A DNA stretch of 64,000 bases from Acanthopleura granulata. Its lineage: Eukaryota; Mollusca; Polyplacophora; Chitonida; Chitonidae. The translations under genes and the position numbers were made by a program. Below the pieces are notes generated by a model, which was given only the letters and a program-made list of their open reading frames with translations, had not been told where the DNA came from and did not search any database. The DNA lies in assembly GCA_016165875.1 (NCBI GenBank), contig JABBOT010000080.1:44815272-44879271 (forward strand), given 5' to 3'. This document shows positions 23,915 to 33,575 of this stretch, piece by piece (the first letter of the stretch is position 1; each line of letters opens with the position of its first letter).

Positions 23915-24420
23915 GTGTAAGTTAGACAGGCTGTATGCATCCCGCTGGACAGCCTGTATGTAAGCCGGGGAGTGTAAGCTGGATAGGTTGTATGTAACCC
24001 TATGAGTGTAAGCTGAGCAGGATATATGTAACCCGATGTGTGTAAGTTGATCAGGGTGTATGTAACCCGATGAATGCAAGCTAGACAAGCTCTATGTAAC
24101 CCGATGACTGTAAGCTGGGCAGGCCGTATGTGACCGGGTGAGTGTAAGCTGGACAGGCTGTATGTAACCCGATGTCTGTAAGGTTGAAAGGCTATATGTA
24201 GCAGTTGTCTGTAAGCTGAACAGGCTGTATATAACCGGATGTCTGTAAGCTTGGTAAGATGTATATAACAGTTGTGTACAAGGCTCACAGGCTTTATGTA
24301 ATAGTTGTCTGCAAGCTTCATAGGCTGTATATAATAGTTGTTTGCAAGCTCCATAGGCTGTATGTAAGAGTTTTCCACAAGCTGCTCAGGAGATATGTAA
24401 CCTGGTGTAGGCCTTTGTAA
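23915..24420. repeat. 34 bp minisatellite, about 15 copies, upstream of the PSI gene
   Basis: Unit approximates GGCTGTATGTAACCCGATG, then TCTGTAAGCTGGACA (34 bp), with diverged copies in which CCCGATG becomes AGTTGT (24200-24380). Because 34 is not a multiple of three, the unit is read in all three phases on the minus strand, giving a spurious 184-codon frame. Confidence 0.9.
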
Positions 24421-26730
24421 TCCCTCTAACAATTAAACCCTAACACTCCCCTTATTACGACGGCGTGCATTGTTTCTGAATTAGTCTGGTAAACAGATGA
24501 CGCCGTGTATAGACTACATGTAGTCACGTTACACAGACAACTGGTTGATCTTTCGTTCAGATAACAGCCTCGGACGATGCCACAAACGTTAACATTACCA
24601 TACAGCTGGCAACAGTCACTGTTCAATCTCGTGGGTTTACGTCATGCACCACTAAGTGTCATCAAGCCGCGTTCTGATACAGTAGACATATTCAGATACC
24701 AGCCTACATACATCATTTATCACGGCCACGAAGTCATTTACAGTAAAGCCGATTTTCCTCACTGTATACAATATTTTATCTAGGCTGAAAGGTGTATTCT
24801 ACTCGCTCTTTGTGACAGAATCTATAGACTATTTCTGTACACTGCCTGGGTTAGGGGCATGTCCTAGTGTTATTCACAAAGCATGTAATGCATTTAGCAT
24901 GCATAAAGCAAAAATAATAACATAATAGAGGCATAATAGCGGCAATGTTATGAATAGAAGATCGGATTTGTAGGTTTATACATAGGTATAAATCATCAAA
25001 GAAATCTGTTTTTCTTTTTGTGAAACCAAAATATAGTACCAGAATTTTTGTCTCCCTACATGAGATTTGTATGATAGCCATAGAGAGTACATACATTCTC
25101 ACTTTGACTTGCAGAACGTTCTTGTATATAACTTTGTATACAAGTTTAATGGTCTTTCATTCAAGCGCAGAATAAACGCAGTCCAATGAGAATTGTATCC
25201 GCCATTTTGGTGTTCAGTGTATCCGCCATTGGGGCACAGGTCGTGCAGTAGGAGTCTATCACTGCTCCAGTGAAACATGAAAACTAGTTTTGAGTTGCTT
25301 TTCATAGGCAAGACATAGATACCCATTCTCACCACCGCGTTTTGGAAGCGGCAAGCAAGACTGCTTATCGACTTACGAATATACTAACTCTGTTTGACAA
25401 TATCTTCTCCCCACGCTTATTCATAATTTTTGTTGTAATTTTTGGGAGAACTTTAGCTGTGAAATAAAATCCGAACTACCTGCTGATCTACGACTGATGT
25501 CTTCTTAACACACTTGTTTGTTATTTTTTTGTTGTAATTTTTTACGTAGGCACTTTAGGTATGAATCAGATCACAACGATATTTAAATTCAACCTCTGCG
25601 GACTGAACAATTCGTTCTGTCTTTGAAATGAACGGTTGGCTTACTAGGTGTACCAGTAGACTCCATACCCATGTGTGGGAGAAGAAATGACTTCAAAACA
25701 TTAATCTGTGAGAAATAATACACTGGAAACATGTTAAACTAGGTAAGATATAAGGTTCATTGAAGGGTAAAGAATATTGGATAAAACCTCTGTGGACTTT
25801 CACAAATAATTCCCCAAAATACTTTGCCGCCATCTTTAATCAAAGTTATAACTTATATGCTGCTCATAGTGAGTTCACAGCATCACGACAAGCGTATTTG
25901 ACATATTTGAAAACAGACTTCGACAACAAAATGTTCCTGTACGAAAGAACGAGCGTGACCAGCCTCGGTGACAACACCACCTGGAGCCTCTCGCTTTTTC
26001 TATGCCAGATTATGTTCACGAAGTATATTTGAGAGATTTTCTAAGACTGATTACGTCTACGTCTTTATCTAGCCATTTGCGCCAAATTCTTCCGTGTTCT
26101 ATGCAGGAAGTTCAACCAAGCGCTACGACTTCTCCTGTCGATTTCAATACGGTAACAATGAGTTCCCTTCAGATAATGATATTGATTTTGTACCATCTGT
26201 TGGGGCAGGGTTACCAAGTGTATTGATTATCCCGTAAATAAGGACAAGAAATGTACGTGCATGTACATCATCTAAACTATGGTAGAGTCCGGCCTATATC
26301 CTGCGGACCGACGAAACATCCACAGCCAGATCAACCTGATCACGTATCTTCATCGTGTTCCACCTTGCGTGCACTTTGAAAATAATGAAGCAATATCTTG
26401 GTAATCAGAAACAGGAGTATGAAAGTCAACGAATGGCAAATGTGGCTGAGAAATGATCGATAGAATTTGAGTAACCTAGGTAACCGATACCAGGTGTGGA
26501 ATTCCGCTGTGGTGTTTCCAAGATAGAACTCTGACTTATGGAGAAGAGCGCTCTATCTCCTTACACCAGGAGCATATGGCTTCAAATAAGAACAGACGGC
26601 ATTTAACATTATTACATATGTCGCAACTGTTCGAATGAGCAACCATTCTCTGTAAAACATGATGCTTATGGACAGCCTCAGTTTATATATGTAATTGTAA
26701 AAGAACATGGTTGCAGGACACGGGCTCGGA

Positions 26731-26795
26731 CAAGAGGCCGGGTTTCACCGGTAACGTGTGACCATTTTCCAACTATCACACTGTCGTCGTTGCTC
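26731..26795. repeat. Dispersed ~60 bp repeat, copy 2 of 3
   Basis: CAAGAGGCCGGGTTTCACCG, then GTAACGTGTGACC and AACTATCACACTGTCGTCG. Matches 10680-10742. Confidence 0.65.
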
Positions 26796-26965
26796 TGGTT
26801 TTACTCTGAGTAATTTTAGACCAGTGGCATTTAATTTAAATTGCATTTAACATCACTGTCTTTGTTTACTTAATTCTGTTAAGCCATAGTGCTAGAGGTG
26901 TATAAGTTGTTACTTCTTAAGGACTTACCTGGACAATCAGAACAAAACACGAACTGAGGTTAATC

Positions 26966-27035
26966 GAAAAGAACCCGGATTTCACAGGTATAGCGTGTTA
27001 CCATTTGCCAACTATCACACTGTCGTCGCTGCTCT
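26966..27035. repeat. Dispersed ~60 bp repeat, copy 3 of 3
   Basis: GAAAAGAACCCGGATTTCAC, then GTGTTACCATTTGCC and AACTATCACACTGTCGTCGC. Lies 235 bp after copy 2 in the same orientation. Confidence 0.65.
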
Positions 27036-28047
27036 GATCTATGTTTTTTTGTTCATAATGTACGTGTGCCAGTAGCGTGACGTGTACCTGTGGCGTGACG
27101 TATGCCTAAGGGGTGACGCGTATTGATAGCGCTACGCGTAATGGTGACATGGAGTGTAGTACTAGGCAAGTTCGAACTTTGGTTAATCATATGACCTCAT
27201 GACGAAATCAGCCGTTAACAGCAAATCGGAAACAAAACAGAAATAAGAAGAAAACACCCAGCAGAGCGAGAAAATTACAATTTTTTTGATGTCACTAGTA
27301 AAGAATGATTTCAATCGTCTTGTTATAATATTTAATAAGTATTGATATGAAAAACATATCCAAGGCGGGAGTACATGTTGAAGAAGGATTTGATGTGTAC
27401 TACATGCATGGATGTGATACCATAATACAGTCGGTTTCTCCGATTGGTTTTTGCAAAACTTTCAATAATCCCCCGCAACATTTGAGAAATACAGGATGGT
27501 CAGATTTAGAAAAGAGGGGAATCTTGATTAAGAGTAACACTGTCCCTATCCCCATTTGTACTTTTACCTGAGCCTTCTCAAAAACATGTTATACATTACA
27601 TGTATATATTAATACGAAGTATATATGAAGTTTCTTGCACATCTTAATTTCGTATAAAAAGTTTTAAAGTCATTTTTTTTACGTTTAACGGTGTGCCTGT
27701 GGATCGAAACAATACTCTCTTGTCACATTTGTTGTTACTTGCCTAAGATAAGTGCTGGTTTTGTGATGCTTTTGACCTTTACTTCGTAAGCTATTTACAT
27801 ACACATTGTGTTGTGCAACTTGCCAATGGAGAGCAAAGATTCGTCAGCCGGAGGGATTATCGGATTAATTTAATAGATCCAGGGATTAGTTGTGTGGCGG
27901 TTAATACCTGTAGAGCGATCACCTGGTTCCGTGTGGTTTGGTCAGATTATGTTGGGAACAAATTCGCCCACGACGAAACAAATTCGCCCATGACAGAACA
28001 AGTCCAAAGGTGAGCAAGAAGAACCAATCTGATGTAAGCGTTTAGCG

Positions 28048-28054
28048 TATAAAG
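28048..28054 (+). promoter_or_regulatory. Candidate TATA box, copy 1
   Basis: TATAAAG preceded by GTAAGCGTTTAGCG, conserved with the second copy (TATAAAA at 31587-31593). It lies 240 bp before the ATG at 28288. A splice-donor-like AAAG/GTGAGC at 28009/28010 upstream (GAAG/GTGAGT in copy 2) suggests an alternative in which transcription starts earlier. Confidence 0.35.
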
Positions 28055-28287
28055 AGGGGGAAAGGTGTGCGGAATCCTCATAATCATTTAACATCACGGT
28101 AAAATGTAATTTGACCTCGTCAGACAAGTGCAGGACCATCTGCGACCCGGCTCTGATGATTGATGAGCTTTGTTTGCTGAAGTAATCGTAGTCGCTAGAA
28201 CAGATCTCTCTGTGAGGCAGCTGCTGTACTTTTATTGTCTCTCAAGCAGATTGGTTTCAGAAAAAAAATTAAAAATTTCTGTCAGCA

Positions 28288-28638
28288 ATGAAGACCTCGA
28301 GGCAACTAGATGATGGTGCTGTGGAAGACTTCCGATTTCTAGGGCTTTTAGTACTTGGAATATTTTTTGTTCTGTTTCTGCATCCAATTGCAGCCGACGA
28401 TGATGCCACCCAAATGTCACATCTCAAAATGACCTCATATCTTACGATGATATCAAATGTGACAATGATCTTTACAGACTGTGAACAGTGCCGATACAGG
28501 AACGGACTCGCGGACTTGCCTTCTAGAAGAAGACAAGGATCACCAAATGATCATTTGCAACGGAGAAGACAGTTAGATAGTTTACAGTTCTTCTGTCAAT
28601 GCGAATTGGTTTTGCAGGCGACAATCCCCAACCTCTAA
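28288..28638 (+). CDS. Hypothetical short secreted or membrane-anchored protein (copy 1)
   Basis: ATG at 28288 opens 116 codons to TAA. A polar start (MKTSRQLDDGAVEDF) precedes a strongly hydrophobic stretch, residues 19-33 (LGLLVLGIFFVLFLH), then PIAAD, which could be a signal-peptide end or an uncleaved anchor. The remainder has Cys pairs (TDCEQC and FFCQCE) separated by two RRR clusters, reminiscent of processed secreted precursors but not diagnostic. Compared with the copy at 31812, the first ~60 codons show an in-frame 3 bp indel and many synonymous changes, which supports real coding. An acceptor-like TTGGTTTCAG lies about 28 bp before the ATG. Family not recognised. Confidence 0.45.
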   Translation: MKTSRQLDDGAVEDFRFLGLLVLGIFFVLFLHPIAADDDATQMSHLKMTSYLTMISNVTMIFTDCEQCRYRNGLADLPSRRRQGSPNDHLQRRRQLDSLQFFCQCELVLQATIPNL

Positions 28639-29116
28639 GACGGCTCAGTAGCAGATCGAGACATTGGTGTAATAAATATCCGTCAGTCGACTGAATATGA
28701 GCAGATGTCTGGGTAAATGTCTCACTCGCGGCAAGGCCTGCCCATAGACGACTATTTACCGTGACGGCCAAGTGCTTTTTGTATATATGACCCAGGTGTT
28801 GGGGACAATGACTTCTAGGTGTGTTTGCGTTATTATGAGAAGTACTTGCAGATTCTTCATTCAGTTCTACATCAAACTGAAATACTGTGGGATGTGGAAA
28901 GCTGTGCATTTATTCTAAATTGTCATTGTTTACTGAATTCTGTATTTTTAACCACATGTATAGTTAACCACATGTATAGTAAAGTTTTTATCCTACATTA
29001 TTGGACTGTGTGATTGTGTTTTGCTTTGATTACATCTTAACTGTTTAAGGCTTTGTAGAAAATGCCGAAAAATCTTGAATTATGAACTGATGTGTATAAT
29101 AAATAGTTCTAGAAAA

Positions 29117-29439
29117 CGACGGACATATTTGTACTTCTCTCTTCCACAATGATTGGGCTGCGACTGTTTGCCTTGAATAGGGCCCATCGAGCCAAACGAC
29201 TGACATATTTGTACTTCTCTCTTCCACAATGATTGGGCTGCAACTGTTTGCCTTGAATAGGGCCCATCGAGCCAAACGACTGACATATTTGTACTTCTCT
29301 CTTCCACAATGATTGGGCTGCGACTGTTTACCTTGAATAGGGCCCATCGAGCCAAACGACTGACATATTTGTACTTCTCTCTTCCACAATGATTGGGCTG
29401 CGACTGTTTGCCTTGAATAGGGCCCATCGAGCCAAACGA
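29117..29439. repeat. 80 bp tandem repeat, four copies, nearly identical
   Basis: The unit includes GACATATTTGTACTTCTCTC, TTCCACAATGATTGGGCTGC and GGCCCATCGAGCCAAACGAC. TTCCACAAT recurs at exactly 80 bp spacing (29142, 29222, 29302, 29382). Only about one or two substitutions separate units. The long minus-strand ORFs across it (up to 203 codons) are repeat artefacts. Confidence 0.95.
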
Positions 29440-29544
29440 TGTTTTACCAATTCTGAGGCCTAGGCAGAAAGGCACTTTTAGAAAGGGCGGAAAAAGGTTA
29501 AAAAGTTTTTGTAATGGTGCCAATAGCTGATAACTGATTGATAG

Positions 29545-29815
29545 TAATTGATAGTAAGTGTTTAGCGCCGCACCCAAGAAATGCCTTCCCCATGTGGCGG
29601 TGGTCATGTCAGTGAGTGAAGGGCACAGGAGTGCCAGGGGTAAACCAACGACCATGGTCAGGGACATGATAACATGAGGACGTAAAGCCACACGGAGGGT
29701 TCAGTGTGAATATACACAGTAGCTGAGAGTCATGCAGATTTAATGGTCTCAACCGGCGAGGCGAGGTGTCACTGTACCTCACCTGCGTAGCAGCAGTAAA
29801 GGCAGGGGCATAATT
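29545..29815 (-). mobile_element. SINE, second type, reverse orientation
   Basis: Reverse complement shows a SINE-like 3' body: GGTTTACCCCTGGCACTCC, TGACCACCGCCACATGGGG and TTGGGTGCGGCGCTAAACAC. The 5' part is diverged and no clear A or B box was identified. Confidence 0.5.
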
Positions 29816-29980
29816 AGACATGACTGGGTGTCATGATCATGGACTGACACAAAACCCAATTGAAAGTTCATATTGTATATAGATGCTTTGTTATGATGGG
29901 ACGTGTGAAATAAAGGAGAACTATGTGACAACAGGTATAGACCTAGCCTTGTGAATTGTCAGTAAGCGGTGTGAAAGGTC

Positions 29981-30135
29981 TACCTCGGTGGCCTGGTGGT
30001 TAGAGCGCTCGCATCGAGGTCGGGAGATCCCTGATCTATCCCGTGTCAAGTCATACTAAAGACTTCAAAAAATGGAAGTTACTTCTGCCTCGCTTGGCGC
30101 CCTGCATTGAAAGGTTAGAGAAAAAAAGGAATTGA
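29981..30135 (+). mobile_element. tRNA-derived SINE, third type (5' part)
   Basis: Starts TACCTCGGTGGCCTGGTGGT with a good A box (TGGCCTGGTGGTTAGAGCGC) and a decayed B box near 30027-30041. It continues GTCATACTAAAGACTTCAAA and CTCGCTTGGCGCCCTGCATT. It stops before the usual 3' body, the same kind of body that appears multiplied at 1975-2580. Confidence 0.7.
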
Positions 30136-31064
30136 AGTCTGAAAGTCACATTTCGGAAAGCGTTGGCTATCGAAGTCATGAAGTTCTCAAATGTTGAAAT
30201 CCGGCGTCCTGTTACTTTACCTCTGTTAGGGTTTTATTTTCCCTGTTCATACAAAATGTTCAAACAGCAACTTACACCCCCCCCCTGGCTCTGTGGTTTC
30301 AACAGGCAAAGGCAAGACGAAAGTCGTTGATAGTAATTACAACTTACAATTACCATTCACTGACCTAGGACTACTCATATCGTCAGCACATGTAATAAAG
30401 TTCAACATGACAGCATATCCAGTAAAGCGGAGATATGTGGTCAACAAGAGTTTGAAATAGTGCCCAGAAGTAAACATCAATATCTCTGGCACGAACACAA
30501 AATGTGGCGTCCAGTTTTATGATTTACATTTCAAGTCAAATAAAAATTAATATCATGACACACATGATGTAAAGCAAGCAGAGTAAATTGATTTAAACTG
30601 CTCGTATGACAGCCTGTCCCTGTTCCTCTATTTGGGTTTGTTGCAGATATAAGAATAGCCAATTGGTTACATCACAAATGACATTTGATTATATGACGGG
30701 TTTTGTTGTCTTATGGTCTTCTTCTTGTCGAATGTGACATACTCATATGCCTTGAGAAATGAGCAATCTGTTAATTTATCAAAGTGGACCTCTAATGTCT
30801 CGATTTGACAATAGGGCCTCCTCAGATTTCAGCTTTCATGCAAACAAATTTGATGCATTTGTTTCAAAGTTTATATAGATGTGTTAAATGTGTAAGCACA
30901 AAGAGTACACCTGACACAATTTCTGTGAATTTTAGTGGAATTCGTATATATTCTGCCAATGTCCTTGTTATAATTTGTATTTTAATGGTAGTTTTTTTCC
31001 ACTGTTTAGTGTAATCCTACACGATACTTAATTAATTTACACGTAGATAAACAAATACAAACTT

Positions 31065-32405
31065 GTCAGATTTAGAAAAAAAGAAATTGTTTATTATTCT
31101 CATTCGTACTAATACCTGAACGTTCTTATTAATACCTGAACGTTCTTAAAAATACATTTTATAAAACATGTTATAGATCCGCTAATTTTTTTTGCGCATC
31201 TAATTTGATAAAATTAGTTCAGAAAAATATTTTATCTTTCTTTGGTGCGCCTATGAACCGAAACAATAGTGTCTGCCATTATTGTCACTTGCCAAAGGTA
31301 AATTCGTGATACATTTTTGTGATACCTTTAAGCTTTACTTTGTGTGTTATGTACATGTGCATATCTGTTGTGCAAGCTTGCCATTGGAGCAAAGATTTGT
31401 CAGTGGGAGGGATTATCTAATTAATTTCATAGATTACAAGGATTACTAGTTTAGACGTCAACTCCTGTAGAGCGTTCGTCTGATTCCATGCCGTGCTGGG
31501 TCAGAGTATGCCGGGAACAGAATTGCCCAGAACAGAACAAGTCCGAAGGTGAGTCACAACAGCCTATTTCATGTAAGCGTTTAGTGTATAAAAAAGGAAG
31601 AAAGTGCATGGAGTCCTCATAACCATTCAGCATCACAGCAATGTGTAATCTGACCTCTTCAGACTCGTGCAAGGTCATCTGCGTCCCGACTCTGATGACT
31701 GATGTAATCGTACGTTTGTTAGCCTAGATCTGTCTGCGAGACAGCTATTGTGCTTTTTTGCCTCTAGCAGGCAGACTGATTTCAGGTAAACTTTTTAAAA
31801 ATTTGTCAGCGATAAATACCGCGGGGAAACTGGATGATATTTCTTCGGAAGACTTCAGATTTCCAGGGCTTTTAGTGCTTATATTTCTTGTTCTCTTCCT
31901 GCATCCAATTGCAGCCGATGGTGATGCCACAAAAACGTCAGATCACAAAATGACGTCATATCTCACGATGACATCGAATGTGACAATGAACTTCACAGAC
32001 TGTGTGCAGAGCAAATACTGCGACATTTTCAGTCAGTTAAGCTGTAGCAGAAGAAAAGAGTTGGTCTTTAAATGACCATTTCAAAAAAGGAAAGACAACG
32101 AGAAAGCTTACAGTTCTTCTGCCAGAACGAATTGGTATTTCCAAACGTAATCCCACACCTCTAAGGCTGCGCAAATCCAGGCAATCCACCACACCACTGA
32201 AACTGGGCAAATGTGGGCATAGCAAGGTCACATGCGCCAGCAGATGACAATTTATCATGACAGTCATGTTTTTTGTGTACATGGCTTAGATTGGGAAGGA
32301 TGTCCCTAAACAATGCATGCTTGGATTCCTTCTTCACATAGAACACAGACGTGAGTTGGAAATTTGTCCAGTATTTTTCAATGATTATTGTTTACTGAAT
32401 TAAGT
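31065..32405 (+). repeat. Duplicated locus, copy 2
   Basis: Second copy of the 27500-28945 segment, collinear through promoter-like, exon and downstream sequence, diverged by many substitutions and indels. The tandem motif AATACCTGAACGTTCTTA at about 31111-31147 is a local duplication unique to this copy. Confidence 0.8.
31812..32075 (+). pseudogene. Hypothetical secreted/anchored protein copy 2, start codon lost
   Basis: Collinear with the 28288 ORF, but the initiator ATG is ATA (31812-31814), with no ATG in the equivalent place. The frame then runs open through the hydrophobic segment (FPGLLVLIFLVLFLHPIAAD), TMTSNVTMNFTDC and a different C-terminus, to TGA at 32073-32075, about 28 codons short of copy 1. 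Either this is a pseudogene copy, or the real start lies in an unidentified upstream exon and both copies are expressed. Confidence 0.4.
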
Positions 32406-32559
32406 TGACTGAATTAGGCTTACTGCCTGTATGGCAAAGTCTGAAAGCACCATCATAGGTCGTCTATGCGATGGTCTTTTGTGTGTTGCTTTTATCCTAT
32501 TCATGTGTCAGCATGTTCTCTGTTGTATTGGTACCCATACGACTGAGACAGGGCATCAA

Positions 32560-32760
32560 GACTTGCATTCACCGCTGTTTTTACCGTTCATGGGTATGGT
32601 CACGAGTTTGAATCCCGTTGGCTGAAGCTGCGGTGGAATTGTTAGGTACTTGGCGTAGGGCAGCGGTTTCTTCTGGCCTCTGTCCTGTTGGCTTTACCTG
32701 ACGTCACGACCGCCGTGGTATAAAGGTAATGTAGGGTATTACGTCGAACACATCACCGAT
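32560..32760 (+). mobile_element. Degenerate tRNA-derived SINE
   Basis: B-box-like CACGAGTTTGAATCCCGTTG, then GGGCAGCGGTTTCTTCTGGC, CTCTGTCCTGTTGGC and a CGCCGTGGTATAAAGGTAA tail segment. Diverged member of the SINE families in this window. Confidence 0.55.
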
Positions 32761-32929
32761 TGTACTTCTCTGCTCCATAAAGATTAAGTTTCCCCCAAAT
32801 TACTTGTTTTTCCTTCATTGTCATCGTTTATTCTTGAATATTCATTTATTTCATTGGTGTTTAACACATTTCCTGTAAGGCGGCGATGAAGATAAAACTG
32901 GTTCGATAACGTGATTGACTGATGTTTAA

Positions 32930-33055
32930 CATCGCACTCAAGAATTTGTCACTTCACATGACGGCGGTCAGGTTATAGTGCTTTAAGGTAACGCAAGTGC
33001 CTGGAGGAAACCGCCGACCTTCGCCAGTAAACTGACAAACACCATGAATTAAAGC
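32930..33055 (-). mobile_element. SINE fragment, reverse orientation
   Basis: GATGTTTAACATCGCACTCA, AGAATTTGTCACTTCACATG, ACGGCGGTCAGG and GGAGGAAACCG: the reversed 3' body of the SINE group. Confidence 0.5.
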
Positions 33056-33264
33056 CGTAGTTGAAACAGCTGGATTCAAACACTCTCCACTTTCATAACA
33101 GTAACATCTTACTGTTGCAAAAGGAGCATGCGCATGATTTTGATCACGTGGTGTGTTTGAGGATGAACCAGAAGAATCAAATAAGGCACATTTCTATACA
33201 ATATTTGTGGTGTCGTATACCAATTATTGACAGAAAGCTGAGCTGAAGTATATATTAAACGCAA

Positions 33265-33270
33265 TTTATT
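33265..33270 (-). other. Candidate CDC25 polyadenylation signal
   Basis: TTTATT on the + strand (AATAAA on the coding strand), about 305 bp beyond the CDC25 stop codon, with an overlapping second hexamer just beside it. Confidence 0.5.
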
Positions 33271-33575
33271 TATTTTTTTTTTCAGTGTTATAAAGTATAC
33301 ATAAATAATTTAACTGATGGGACCGATAAATAGCTGGCCTTTAGACCTAGCCCAGTGGTTTGCCACTACATACTACCTAGTTTGTCTACAACAAGAACAC
33401 ATCATTTGGTAAACAATCGTCAGGCAAACATACGCCTGGATAACAAGCGGAGATCTCCTCCTAAAGTAAACAAAACAGTAGCACTGAAGGCCTTCGACCC
33501 ATACCGGGGTCACTTTTTCCTGAAAGCACTGCTCTTCGAACGGAGCACCTGTCGTGAAGTTCAAAAAAGTGTGGT

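Larger units (their letters stand above)
24421..27499. other. Unannotated intergenic DNA with two dispersed repeats
   Basis: Short ORFs only (the longest about 90 codons at 25760-26032, no domain). The repeats at 26731-26795 and 26966-27035 are the only structured elements I recognise. Confidence 0.5.
27500..28945 (+). repeat. Duplicated locus, copy 1
   Basis: Collinear with 31065-32405 at moderate identity with indels. Shared landmarks in order: GTCAGATTTAGAAAA, ACATGTTATA, CGAAACAATA, GGAGGGATTATC, ACAGAACAAGTCC, GTAAGCGTTTAG, the coding exon, and CATTGTTTACTGAATT. The whole block, including presumed promoter and exon, was copied about 3.5 kb apart in direct orientation. Confidence 0.8.

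Noticed and set aside
19133..24420. CRISPR-like spaced repeats
   Set aside because: Units are contiguous 34 bp minisatellites without unique spacers, in a eukaryotic context.
23878..24432. 184-codon minus-strand ORF with repeating peptide
   Set aside because: A 34 bp repeat read in three phases gives a pseudo-repetitive peptide. No signal peptide, start context or splice evidence.
25760..26032. 90-codon + strand ORF
   Set aside because: No domain, signal or splice support; composition typical of chance ORFs in this AT-rich stretch.
29080..29691. 203-codon minus-strand ORF (and shorter overlapping ones)
   Set aside because: Created by the 80 bp tandem repeat being read through successive phases, and it runs into SINE sequence.
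29981..30045. tRNA gene suggested by the GTGGCCTGGTGGTTAGAGCG start
   Set aside because: The T-arm is degenerate and the sequence continues into a SINE body.
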